The notes: generated by a model from the sequence alone, not told the origin. DNA of 64,000 nucleotides from Tubulanus polymorphus (GCF_964204645.1 NC_134032.1:5329175-5393174); one strand, 5' to 3'; counted from the first letter of the stretch, positions 42,737 to 53,435 are shown. Translations and numbers: made by a program.

Positions 42737-43521
42737 TTATACTTGGGTGATCATTACACCGTATTCAGGTGTTTTTCGTACTCCAGAAGTGTCTTTTGCG
42801 CAGTACGGACACCTGTATTCCTGATTCGAGTGACTCGAATCATACCAACAGGGCGTCATGTTGGCTAGTTCGGGTATATCGTCATTAAAATTAATGTCTT
42901 TCAATTTTTTCCATTGTTCCAATGTTAGTTTTACACCGCATCTAGTCGGGGAAACACCGAGAGGTTCATCGAATAGATCGTATTTTCGGATATCTACGTA
43001 AATACGATGATCGTGACTAGACCTATATATTTTGATAAAGTTCGTACGACCAACAGTCATTACACCCACGTATTCGATGTCTTCTTTAACGCGCGCAATT
43101 TCGTTTTCGATATCGGATTTAAAAAAATCTATATGCACCCACTCTTGGAGATCGAGCGAAATACCGTTTTTAGTGGGATACAGTTGTTTTCTTCGTTCAC
43201 AGCACTCGTAGGACCGTAAATCTACACGTTTTACCCCCTGCCACGTTTTCGCACTCGCGTAAACAAGAGATCCTAGATAATGAGGCTCGGGGTCATTGTT
43301 CCAGGTATTCCGTTGAACTTTCGACGGAACAGCGTTGTCATTAACGATTGAACCTATAAAACAATAAAAAATATTCTATATCAGTATGCGTATGACTTAA
43401 TATTTGACGGTTTCGAATACCGGTATAGTTATAAAAACTTACTAAAGTCGAGTTTGAGCGAGGGGTGTTTTCTTTTCCTAGATTGAAGAGAGGACTTTGC
43501 TCGAATCGGTGTGCTTGACAT
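42737..43521 (-). CDS. Tandem PC4/SUB1-like ssDNA-binding protein with C-terminal zinc ribbon, two exons
   Basis: Exon 1 is 43521-43443 (MSSTPIRAKSSLQSRKRKHP, donor GTAAGT) and exon 2 is 43353-42737 (acceptor TTATAG). Together they give an unbroken 231-residue frame. There are two PC4 domains. The first has KRVDLRSYE and LYPTKNGISLDLQEW; the second has IYVDIRKYD and PTRCGVKLTLEQWKKLKDI. CPYCAKD near the end is half of a possible zinc ribbon, with CWYDSSH before it. PC4 binds single-stranded DNA and acts as a Pol II coactivator. Similar domains occur in large DNA viruses. Single-domain PC4 is usual in animals, so the tandem form is notable. It is divergent from the Cys-rich gene, with YY1/CRE arrays between. 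It sits beside an adenain relic, so a viral origin is possible but not shown. Confidence 0.75.
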
Positions 43522-44703
43522 TTCTAAAATACTTTGTCCACTAGTCGAATCAATCTGGGCGATACAGGTCGATGTTGACGGTTCAAAGTTTCTGAGCCGA
43601 ATGATTAGTTTATGGATTTACATGGCGTTTTTATTGTCAGAAAATGACTTGCCCGAACACGATTTACGGTTTCACTTGTTGTTGCGAAATATATTTCGCC
43701 CAAACTCGTTCATGATTTCACAATAGCCGTTAAAAGACGCCATCTTGGAAATATTCCCCCACTCCCCCTTCCTCTCACGCACACACACACGCACACGCAC
43801 ACGCACACGCACACGCACACACACACACACACACACGTTCGCGCTTACGCGCGCACGTGTATAGAAATACGTAATATTGAGTCCGATTTAACCGAATGCT
43901 TCCGTACGGATATTGATATAGGAAATAACGCAGTGTATATGATTATTTATTTATTTATTCTATTTATTGTGTATTTTATCTTATTTATTGTGTATTTATT
44001 GTGTATTTGTTATTCATTCTTAATAAAACGAAAGAATGATCAAAACGTAAGTTATTTAATTTTTGGTTTACTTCGTTTCACCCGTACTCGGGACTCTTTG
44101 GAAAAGCGCCATCTAGGATTTAACTTCACTTCCCCCTCACCTCCACGTACACATATGATCTCGTAATAGCGCCATCTAGGATTCAACTTTTCCCATAAAC
44201 ACGCATAGGAATGCGTAAGCGCCATCTAGGATTTACTCCTCCCCCTCCTCTCACACACACGCATAGGATGTCGTACCCAATAAATAAATTTGATTTGGAT
44301 TCGTTGTCAATAATTTGATTTGGATTTAACGGAAAAATTTTGAATTTCCCGCCAAAAATTTAAAATTTGAATTTTAACCGCCACTTCCGCCCGCCATCTT
44401 GGATGACGTCACTTCCGGCCGCCATCTTGGATGACGTCACTTCCGACCGCCATCTTGGATGACGTCACTTCCGGTATGACGTCACTTCCGGTATGACGTC
44501 ATCCCTCCTCCCTCCTCACTCCTCCCTCCTCACTCCACTGCGGTACCATAGTGACATACCCTAACTACTTATATCATTCTCTTTGAATCGAACACTAATG
44601 AATATCACAACGGGGAGTACTTTTAAACCCCCTCATATTTTGGTTACCATATGTCATCATAAACTTTACTAACTCGTAACTAACAACAATCAAATATCCT
44701 GAC
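43522..44703. promoter_or_regulatory. Shared intergenic region of divergent genes, motif-rich
   Basis: It separates the PC4 gene (-) and the Cys-rich gene (+). CGCCATCTTGG (YY1-type) lies at 43738-43748. GCGCCATCTAGGATT occurs three times (44106, 44169, 44219). A (CA)n/(CACACG)n tract runs 43780-43840. The 5-fold CRE array and a pyrimidine-rich CCTCCCTCCTCACT run follow. This looks like a bidirectional promoter. Activity is inference. Confidence 0.55.
44390..44505. promoter_or_regulatory. Array of YY1, CRE and ETS motifs
   Basis: TGACGTCA occurs five times, at 44404, 44432, 44460, 44477 and 44494 (spacings 28, 28, 17 and 17). Three of these units are preceded by GCCATCTTGGA, and CACTTCCGG or CACTTCCGA follows four. 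TGACGTCA is the full CREB/ATF site, CGCCATCTTGG the YY1 consensus and CTTCCGG the ETS/GABP core. Binding is inferred from sequence only. Confidence 0.75.
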
Positions 44704-44775
44704 GTGAATGTGCTTGATTTGTTTCATAACATCATTTTAATACTTGCGAAAAGAACAACAAAAAAAAAAAAAAAA

Positions 44776-44991
44776 ATGGATTCCTTGATCACCGTAGAAA
44801 AGGCATTTTTCGAGTGCAGCGAAATTGAATTAAGCGAAATAATGATGATTAGTTTCGACTGTGAACCAGGTTATGGATTTTGTCACGGTTATTGTAGAAT
44901 GATCGTACATATTTCGGACTTAAAACTGACGAAATGCTGTAAGATAAGGTATTTGTTCGGTATGTTGGGAGATAACGGTGAAAAGGTGTGA
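44776..44991 (+). CDS. Small Cys-containing ORF, unknown
   Basis: ATG at 44776 follows a run of 18 A and gives about 71 residues: MDSLITVEKAFFECSEIEL, a C-x-C rich middle (GYGFCHGYCRMI) and LTKCCKIRYL, ending at TGA 44989-44991. It overlaps the start of the following Cys-rich frame, shifted by one base. A frameshift or splice may join the two. I do not recognise the family. Confidence 0.4.
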   Translation: MDSLITVEKAFFECSEIELSEIMMISFDCEPGYGFCHGYCRMIVHISDLKLTKCCKIRYLFGMLGDNGEKV

Positions 44992-45340
44992 ACCTAACTC
45001 AAAGAATTTCAACTGCCCGATGGAAGATTGTTCAGCTATTCATAACTTGACGCGTAGGATCCGAACAACAATGTGTCGCCGCTGTAAAGATTGGAAGTCA
45101 CCTGACGTTTATCAGTCCTGTATTGCCGGAACATTTTGTAGAAAATGCAAAGATGACCTCGAAACATCATCTGATTTACAGATGTGTTTTAAGTGTTTAT
45201 CGCGTGTTTGCAGCATTAAATTGCGCGCGATATGTATGGAACATTGCAAAACTGAGAGATTTTGTGGATGCGTTATTCACGATGTGTGTGTCAAGGCGTT
45301 CAGCAATAATCGTGAAAAATGTATAAAATGTAAAAAATAG
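44978..45340 (+). CDS. Cys-rich protein ORF, RING-like, unknown
   Basis: An open frame to TAG at 45338-45340 with 20 or so Cys/His in C-x2-C pairs: CPMEDC, CRRCKDW, CRKCKDD, CFKCLSRVC, HCKTERFCGC, HDVC and CIKCKK. The overall layout suggests several cross-braced zinc sites, such as a RING or related domain, but the spacing does not fit one family by eye. No ATG lies near its 5' end, so it is probably joined with the ORF at 44776. AATAAATAACA after the stop may hold a poly(A) signal. Its neighbours are a PC4 gene and an adenain relic. Confidence 0.45.
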   Translation: MKRCEPNSKNFNCPMEDCSAIHNLTRRIRTTMCRRCKDWKSPDVYQSCIAGTFCRKCKDDLETSSDLQMCFKCLSRVCSIKLRAICMEHCKTERFCGCVIHDVCVKAFSNNREKCIKCKK

Positions 45341-45507
45341 AACGCTATTCCTATATTACATATATATATATCTTGGTTTGAAATAAATAACATTGTTTGA
45401 AATATATAACTGTCGTTATTTGGTATTGTTTAATCTATTCGAACGCGGATTATCGCATGAGTAATCGGGTAACAGCTGGTGTGAGCATCCATCGAAATTT
45501 CAAAATC

Positions 45508-45670
45508 CGCCATCTTTGATCACGTGACCACAGTCGCCATCTTGGATCGGGGCGCCATCTTTGATCACGTGACCACAGTCGCCATCTTGGATCGGGGCGC
45601 CATCTTTGATCACGTGACCACAGCCGCCATCTTGGACGGACGCCATCTTGGATCACATGACAGCCGCCAT
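45508..45670. promoter_or_regulatory. 45-bp tandem array of YY1 and E-box motifs
   Basis: Three units, each with CGCCATCTTTGATCACGTGA and CCACAG.CGCCATCTTGGA. CACGTG starts at 45521, 45566 and 45611, an exact 45-bp period. A shorter fourth unit with CACATG follows. CACGTG is the E-box of USF/Myc-type factors and CGCCATCTTGG is YY1-like. The array lies 170 bp downstream of the Cys-rich ORF. Confidence 0.75.
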
Positions 45671-45732
45671 CTTGGATTTAACCACAACCACAATTTAACC
45701 ACGGGCCTATAGTAACCCACTATCACTACTGG

Positions 45733-46775
45733 GATGCTATAACATTTTTACGCGGCAAACAATGAACCAGTGACACTAACATCATCAAAGTTCATGTCGA
45801 AACGGCTTGAAATACGATGGGTAATTTTCGGGATTCGAACCTAAAAGCGCAACTTAAAAGATGAACCAGCACAATAAGATCAATATTTCATCAATATTTT
45901 ACGGGATTCGAACCTAATAGAAACTGCGTAGAAACTACAGCGACTTATAGGCATTAAAGTTCACATGCTGTTCACATGTAGTGACGCATGCGCACTCTGC
46001 CGATTTCTCATCCTCGCTTGCCAGGGGTCAGGTATCACTCCCGAACTCGCTTCCACCAGCCCCTGGCCTCACGAAGCGTGATTTCATTACTGGCGCTGTT
46101 GCGCATGACGTCATATATCGATTTGCGAAATACTTCCTTGTTCAGTAAAATGTTCGCTGATTGGTCTATTTAACGGGAAAACCAATAGAAGCCTAAAGTC
46201 GTTTGTTACAAGCGATGTGATTGGTACGACCGGATTCTGGTCGGCTAGTAACGACTCCAACGACTCGTGAGGTCAAGGGGTTCGGCGAACAGCTTTAGCG
46301 TAGTGGGTTCGAATCCCTTGACGGGTGAAGATGCCGATTTCTCGACTTGTAGCATTTTCCAGCACTGACTAATGCGCATGCGTCCGCTAGAAACGGAGAC
46401 TTGGGAAACTTTACGGTTTTTGCACGTAAATCGAGACACGCAAAAACCGTAAAGTTTCCCAAGTCTCCGTTTCTACCTAACGCATGCGCATTAGTCAGTG
46501 CTGGAATTGCTCTAAGTCGAGAAATCGGCACATTGTGCATGCGGCACTACATGTGAGCTACATGTAACCTTTAATGACTAATAGTCGCTGTAGTTTCCAT
46601 TAGGTTCGAATCCCGTAAAAATATTGATCTTATTTACGCTGTTCATCTTATAAGCGGCGCTATCAGATTCGAAACCCGAAAATTACTGATCGTATTTCAA
46701 GCGTTACGACATGAACTTTGATGATTAAAGTGTCACTGGGTTATTGTTTGCCGAGTAAAAACTTTGATAGCCCCA
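45733..46775. mobile_element. Nested foldback: outer arms around a SINE-like repeat and an inner hairpin
   Basis: The outer arms, about 45740-46005 and 46545-46770, pair in reverse: ATGAACTTTGATGAT, CGGGATTCGAACCTAA and the complement of GCGACTATTAGTCATT-type words. Each arm bears two GGTTCGAATCC-like words. Inside lie the dispersed repeat 46006-46334 and a near-perfect hairpin 46340-46545 around GGAGACTTGGGAAACTTTAC. No protein is encoded. Confidence 0.75.
46006..46334 (+). repeat. Dispersed tRNA-like (SINE-like) repeat, copy 2
   Basis: Matches 6268-6600 in the opposite orientation. GAGGTCAAGGGGTTCGGCG, then GTGGGTTCGAATCCCTTGAC, form the tRNA-like end. Confidence 0.65.
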
Positions 46776-46989
46776 GGATTTACTTTTAAGTGCTATTAGG
46801 TTCGAATCCCGAATGTGTAGCAGAAAAATACATTCATCCTTTATAATATACCGATATATATCTTAGATTGTTAGCTTATGGCAAGAGCACTTGAACACCT
46901 GTCATTCCCAAAAATACAAATGATCCTCTAAGAGGATCATGAAAAGTCTTAAGTGACCAAACAAACTGCGCCTTCCCGCTGCGCAAAAG

Positions 46990-47170
46990 TTCACGCAGGT
47001 TCATTCCGTTATAGTTCTATGTTTCAGCGTTCTGACATGACCCAGTTTAGGAAAAAATACACATGTAGCGACGCATGCGCACGCGACCAATTTCTGGACT
47101 TAGAGGATTTCCCCAACACTTCCTAATGCGCATGCGTTATAAACAGAGACTTGGGAAACTTTACGGTTTT
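46990..47170. repeat. Partial copy of the inner hairpin arm
   Basis: ACATGTAGCGACGCATGCGCAC, TAATGCGCATGCGT and AGAGACTTGGGAAACTTTAC repeat words of 46360-46460 and 45975. A fragment of the same foldback family lies next to the GTF2E2 promoter. Confidence 0.65.
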
Positions 47171-47452
47171 TGCTCGAGACACAGTGTAGGCGGCCATGTT
47201 ACATTGTTCACGTGATGAAATACTGAAATCTGATTGGATCCGTAAAATCCGCGGAAGATGTCGGACCGGCAAAACCTTGGGACAGGCAACCAGTCTAGTT
47301 CATTTGTTGATGGTATAAAATCCGAACTATACAGACGAAACGGAAAATAGGAACCTGGTTTTGAGTCATCTAAAATAGCCAATTCCGTTAACTTCCGTTT
47401 TATTTTCTAAATTAACAAGTGAACTGAAAGTCCGGGGAAAGTTGAAGTTGAA

Positions 47453-47600
47453 ATGGACGCGACGCTGTTGAAGGAGCGAGAGCTGTTCAAGAAGCGTGCA
47501 TTAGCCCAACCGGCGATAGAAAAACGAAAAGCTTCGTCGAAACCCAGCGAATCAGAGAAAAAAACGAAAAAATCCAGACCACTCCCAAAACCTAAAGCAG
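47453..47600 (+). CDS. GTF2E2: General transcription factor IIE beta subunit, exon 1
   Basis: The ATG at 47453 begins MDATLLKERELFKKRALAQP, followed by EKRKASSKPSES and a Lys/Pro-rich linker, with donor GTCAGG at 47601 in phase 1. This N-terminus is the conserved start of TFIIE beta in animals. The protein joins TFIIE alpha to recruit and stimulate TFIIH at Pol II promoters. The upstream 280 bp include GGCGGCCATGTTAC. Exon 2 lies 6.1 kb on. The intron holds a complete transposon gene. Confidence 0.9.
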
Positions 47601-48662
47601 GTCAGGTGTGAAATTTCTCTGATAATGATATCATTGTCAGAATGTAATGTTGATAAATCAATCCACATTTCAGGCTTACAGCAGGCCTAATCTAGCTGTA
47701 TCAGCCGATAGGTTGCTTTTCAAAGAAATGAATGCACGTGTACGGCTGTGGGTAGCCTTCGTGACAGATTTTTTTCTTCACAATCACACCAGTTTGTAGG
47801 CACTTGTACATTCTGCCAGCTCACAGTGTAACAGTCGACAACGCGAAACTGTGATCGATCGATTGTGCTTTTTTTTACACTCCGTGGTATTTCCGGGTTC
47901 CCCGGGAACCCCGATGACGTAGATATGCGATCACGTCATCACGTGGAGGCTTTTAAGATGGCAGACATTTTCATTTTTGTCTTGTGAAAATCAAGCAAGT
48001 ACTTCCTATTTTTCGTCAACCATGAAAAATTAAGGTGAGTTCAACGATAATTATTTCGTTTGCGTGATGTTTCATTTTCTCAAAAACGCCTGCCCTCTAT
48101 ACTGTCATGTGTTTTAAAGTTAGTAAATGTGGTTTTTAAGAGGGGATCGATTCCGCACTTGACTTAAAATGATCCGCCATTTGAAGTGTCTAGACGGGTC
48201 GAAGATGAAATCCGCCATTTTGGACATAAAAACGGCCTGATTAATTCTCCTTATTACATTAATTTATGGTATGATACTTGTTCAAAACCACTTTTATTTA
48301 GTGAATTTGAGTGTTTTAAATTTGTTACTGGTGTAAAGAAATCATTTTAAGTTTCTGAAGTATGATTTTGAAGTGCCTTTTGAGGTGTTTACAATTTTCG
48401 TGATTTGATCACGTGACCGCTATACTGTGCTGCGATTGGTCTAGACCACACCAAAATAAAAACATTAACACGTGCTTTATTTTCCTAGAGTTTTTAGGCT
48501 GATACACTGTTTATTTCTATGTTTTTGAATGAACAAATCAGTGGAGTATATCAACCAGATCTTCAAAACTGAAATTATATGGCCTATTTTGTCAAAAACG
48601 TATAAATAAAAGCAATTTAAGCATTTATTTAATTACGAGAACTTTATTTCTTTATTTTACAG
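47601..48662. other. Start of GTF2E2 intron 1, with the transposon's upstream region
   Basis: No coding sequence. A non-coding first exon of the transposase gene probably ends at 48034 (TTAAG, then GTGAGT) and its intron ends at TTACAG 48662. CGCCATTTTGG-like words occur at 48175 and 48212. Confidence 0.45.
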
Positions 48663-51579
48663 ATGGATGCCCTTACAGAACAATATACTATATCTCCAGA
48701 TGCACCTCAACGAGTAGAATGTTTGGAAAATGGGCACATTCAATTTCTCAAACAGAAGATTTCAAGTACCGGTACCAAGTCAAAAAACACTGTAAATTCT
48801 GAAGTTGCTGATCATCTGAAAACTTGCGTTTGTGATCCAGCGCAATTGCCTGATCATAAAAATTTGGTCTCTGCCATAGGCCGTTCTATTGATAAGTTCA
48901 AGAAAATTAAGAACCCCACCAGAGATATTTCGAAAGTGGAGCAGTTATTCAATGAGCGTTTCAAACTTCCAGCAAGAGTTCATTTAACAGAACCAATTGT
49001 TGAAGTGCCAGTGACTCCGGATAGTGTAGCTACGCCAGGTACAAGTGATTTAACTCTCACCACTCCGCGACAATCTGAGCAGCAGTCATATAAACGTCGT
49101 ATGAACTTTGGCTCTTCATACTCGCCTTCTCCAAAAAAATTTAGAACTGATTGTGCCAAATGTGTGAATCAGCAGATTGCAATTAAGGAGGTCTCTAAGT
49201 TGAAACGCAGTCTTATATATCAACTTAAATCTACAGCGTCTCCCAGAACAGTTCAGCAGTCACTTAATCGTAAGAAGAACATTGAAAGCAGTTTACGTGC
49301 TAAGGCTAAAGCTCTACGTGGAGACCTGAATCAAAAGGAGCGTAAGATTAAAGCTTTAGAGAAAAATGTTGCAACGTTACAGTCAGAACTTGATGATAGT
49401 GAACATTCAAAAGAAATTTTGGCGGCAAAGTCTCAAATTGACATTTTGTTAAAAAAACAAAAAGAGATGCAGTTGATAATAGATCGGTTAGAATCGCAGA
49501 ATTCGGATTTAAAAAAACAAGTGAAAGATCTTCAGACCTCTGTTGACACTTATTCACAGTTACTGGAAGAAGAACAGTCAGTTGCTAAAACTATAAGTGT
49601 CAAGAAAGACAACAAAAACTTATTCAGATTCTTTACGAAGGGCAGCTTATTTGTGTCTTCAGAGTCAAGTGTCCGTTGAACAGGTTGGAAACGTCATTGA
49701 CGGTGTGCTCACTAACCTGACTCCATATTCAGTAGATAAAAAACCTGATGCTTCTACTGTTAGTTATTTCAGCTATGAACTTGGTGTCCTCAGTGACCTT
49801 CAGGTGGCAGAGGTGTTAGTAAACGAGGATAATCTTACCATTTCATGGGATGCAACATCACTGTCGGGTGAGCATGTCAACGAGGTACATATCAACACAT
49901 GAAGTGTCCCACCATCTAGTTATATTATGCAAATAGGAATCCTTTCTGGTGGTGAAACCGGGGACTATGTACAACATATAAAAGATTCGTTAGATGACGT
50001 CATACAGACTTATGCTGCTTATCATAGTATTTCAGCATCTAGTGTACAATCAAAAGTGATCGGTCACTTGAAAAATGCGTTCAGTGACAGGGTGAATGTA
50101 AATGGATCTACAGTGCGTGCACTTGAAGCCGATTTGGATATTAAACTTTTATATTCGAATTGTAATGTCCACCCGTTAGAAAGTGTAGCTCGTAAATGTC
50201 GTGAGTTATTAAAAGAAGAATTTGATCAAGATATTGAAAGTTACACTTTTGGTAGCAACTGTAGAGCAGGAAATTTGTTATATGGGCTATCAAAAATGAG
50301 ATACAAACAAGGTAAAGGGGATCCTGGTGGATTTAAACTGTTTCTGTCTCAAAATGGTCTCAGCGCTGGTGCATTACCCCGTTATGTTGGAAATCGTTTC
50401 CACGTTATATTCCATCTGGCTGCTGTTGTCTTCAGCTTACGTGATCTACAAGTTACTTACCTGGAAACCAGATGTAATGTTAGTAATCCATTGAAACCTG
50501 CGCTATTAAAGGATATGAAAAATCCATTGATCTTGACTCACCTGAGAGTGCTTGGTATCATAGGAAAGCTATTGACTGGACCATGGATGAAAGTCTTTTA
50601 TGCCAATACTGCAAATTTGACTAACCTCCAAACTAGTGGATCTATGAAAACATGTATTGCTAAACTGAAAAATTATAAAGATGACCCATTGATGGTGTTG
50701 AGAACCAACACTGATGTTTTTGGAACTATTTTGATTGGTGACGGTGTCGCTCAAGACAAGACATTCAAAGCGCTTCGGACACCACTCTCTGATTCTGAGG
50801 AAGAGCAACTGTTTCGTTCTATTGTTTCCAGTTTGATGGCTGGTTGCATTGAAGTCCTGGAACGTCAGCTACATGATTATATTAATGGTGATTAAGCAAA
50901 TCCTTCAGAGGAATTGCTCTAACAAACTCAATCTGTTCCTACTCATAACATGTTTGCTGAAAGAGTGATGGGTTTGGCTGATCATCATTTTAAACGAGCT
51001 CCGAACGCCACTGTTGGTTTTCTTGATGGCAAGATAAAATCGTGTCAGAATCAAACTATAGAATGGCTTGATAGCAAACATGTAACTGAACAAAAAAATA
51101 TTGTTGCGTTCAGTGTGAATCGTGCTCGCTACATGAGGAAAATAATCAAACAAAGGTCAAAGTCAATAATGAATGAGCGGAAAAAGCGCAGTGACAACAA
51201 AGTGCAAAAGTGTGATATGAGCCATCGTAGAAAAATGGAAAGAGCTATCAGGTCACTGTATGAAAATGGTGACCCTGAACAATTTTTCAAGGACTTTGAT
51301 TGTAATGCTGAAAAAAAAGAACTTATATCCAAAATACTTAATGATGTCAACAGCCTCAGTGACCGCCTCATTGAACATTCTTGGCATGACTTGGAAAGTG
51401 CGGAACAGTCCACCTATTTGGGAAAGATTGTTTGGGCTAAGTCCAAAGCTAAAATTCCAACAGTGCGCATTGCTTATTGGACAGCCAATGAAACGTTTCA
51501 GGATGCTGAAGATTACAAGCTGACCGTTCCACCAATCATCTGCGATTTTATGACTGGAGATCTGACATTTATTAATTAG
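48663..51579 (+). pseudogene. Coiled-coil transposase-like gene within GTF2E2 intron 1
   Basis: ATG comes directly after an intron acceptor. Residues 1-150 hold a Ser/Pro-rich stretch (FGSSYSPSPKKFRT), then C-A-K-C and a long coiled coil (LRAKAKALRGDLNQKER onward). A frame change near 49600-49680 leads to TYSDSLRRAAYLCLQSQVSV and LTISWDATSLSGEHVN, a candidate first catalytic Asp. Then come YSNCNVHPLESVARKCR, MRYKQGKGDPGGFKLF, YVGNRFHVIFHLAA and GIIGKLLTGPWMKVFY. In-frame stops occur at 49900, 50893 and 50921. The tail from 50950 is Lys/Arg-rich. Similar uncharacterised proteins are widespread in marine animals. I recognise the type but cannot name a superfamily. It is decayed but recent enough to read throughout. 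Confidence 0.65.
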
Positions 51580-53435
51580 CTTGAAGGTATGAATCGGTGA
51601 AATACTTGTGGATATATATACCCACATACATGCCTTATTTCTGTTTTTTTATGGTTAGATTTGGAATCTACAAGTAAAAACCTAAATTTTGATACCCTAC
51701 AAGGCATGGTTAGGTAAGGTGGGGTGAAATCGTTAATTCAATATGGCCGCCATAAAAAATCCAATATGGCCGCCAAATAACGCACAATTTGGCTTTATTT
51801 GTTCTATGATGTGTTATGATGTTGCAACTTGTTTTCTGGGCACTGTTATCTTAAAGAAATGTTTGCAAAGCTCAGCTACCCTTTAGACGCGAAACTCACA
51901 TCGAAGGTCATATGAAGTTCAAGGTCATGGTGACCTTTGTCAAGGTCAAGGATATTCAAAAATTTTGTTTCGGGTTGAAAACCTTGGGATGTATGTCTGC
52001 TGCAAATTTCATGTAGTTATCTTTACTGTGAGAAAAGTTATGGCTGTTTCAGTAAGAAATCTCATAAAACAATCACAGTTTTTCAGTCTTTTGTCTTAGT
52101 TAAATCAAAGACAAAAGGTGACTAATTTCCATACACTTAAATTTTAATATTTCCGCTACTAGGTGAGCTAGAAAGAAAAGTTATATACCGTAGGCTTTGT
52201 TTTTTCATGCTCTTTCACATGAAATTGGTTTCAGGACTCTATCTCCTGTTTGAAAAAAATGTACAAGTGCCTACAGTTTGGGCGAGCCACTGGACCATTG
52301 GTCCTTTATTAATTTTCGACGGTGTGAAAATACCCCTTTCTAAAAACCATCTACAATTATTTAAATTTTGGGTGCTCTATATTTCAGGATATAAATTGAA
52401 ACCTCGGAACCAGTTTCCGCAATTGTCAGCTGTCTGGATACTTGGGGGTAGTTAAGCATTATGGAGATAGGAGCCTTTCCATCTAAAATAAGCACTACTT
52501 ATTAAGGAAAACGCCTTTAAAATTTTTTTATTATCTTCAGTAGTTTTTGCGCCATTACAAACTGTCAACAGTTACAGGAGTCTACAGGGTGTCTCAGAAA
52601 ATGCACCCTGTTTACTCTACATACAGGCAAGCGTGAGAATAGGATTAGGGTAAGGCTGGCCTTAGTCTAGTACCTAGCCGTTGTTCCTGAAACAACGTCT
52701 AGGGCGAAAGTGCTCATATAAGGTTAATTTTCATCCCTCATTTTGAGGGACGAGGCTTTAAGCGTCTATTTCACCCCTTTAAACACCATCAACTTACCTC
52801 AAACTGACTGTTCTGTAATCAGACGTAAGGTAACTATCGTTTGTGCATAAATTTGTAATCCTAAGAAGCTTTTGACTATCATAGTAGCTCAAAACTTTTG
52901 ACTAGTCGCCTCAAAAAATAGTTGAAGTGAAGCAACATAACAAATATGGCGGCTTTACGTGGTGCATGATGGTAGTGTAAATTACGGATTCGAACTTAAA
53001 CTTGATTGACATTGATGCCAATGCATATATTATTTTTGTTTCAAATTTTTAAGGTTAAAATTGATCAAAATTTATGCGTTTTATCAACAAAAAGTAACAT
53101 TTAGAGTAATTTTAGAGAGACATTGAATTTTCACATTTTATTATTTAGTCCGTATTGAAAATCCCGATAGTGGCAATCAAATCAAATCAATAAATTCTCT
53201 GATTCGCCATTTAAATCATCAAATATTTTATTATAAAACACGTTTTCAAAGTCAACAAGTAACTAATTAATTTATTTTAGTACAAAGGTTTGATTTGACA
53301 CTAAAATCAGTTGTTACATTGCAACTAACAGGAGTTAACCTCTATATGATACTTTAGCGTCAGACGTTGTACGGAACCGAAACAATGACTGGTATTCAGA
53401 CTAGGCTGGCCTATAAATAAATTGATTTCGTCAAG
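51580..53435. other. GTF2E2 intron 1, no recognised gene
   Basis: AATATGGCCGCCA occurs twice near 51740-51775. The nuclear-receptor-type sites are at 51900-51960. GGGACGAGGC and similar hairpin words lie near 52735-52755. Nothing codes. Confidence 0.4.
51901..51955. promoter_or_regulatory. ERE-like palindrome with flanking TCAAGGTCA half-sites
   Basis: AGGTCATGGTGACCT at 51922-51936 is a perfect inverted repeat of AGGTCA with a 3-base spacer, the consensus estrogen response element. A TCAAGGTCA at 51940-51948 and AAGGTCA at 51904-51910 are the extended half-sites bound by ERR/NR5-type receptors. Function in this intron is unknown. Confidence 0.6.

Noticed and set aside
43511-43726. Plus-strand 71-codon frame at the PC4 promoter
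   Set aside because: It overlaps exon 1 of the PC4 gene in antisense and has no recognisable content.
45450-45656. Minus-strand ORF with repeated WSRDQRWRPDPRWRL
   Set aside because: It is the translation of the 45-bp motif array; the repetition follows the DNA period and no start context or homologue is apparent.
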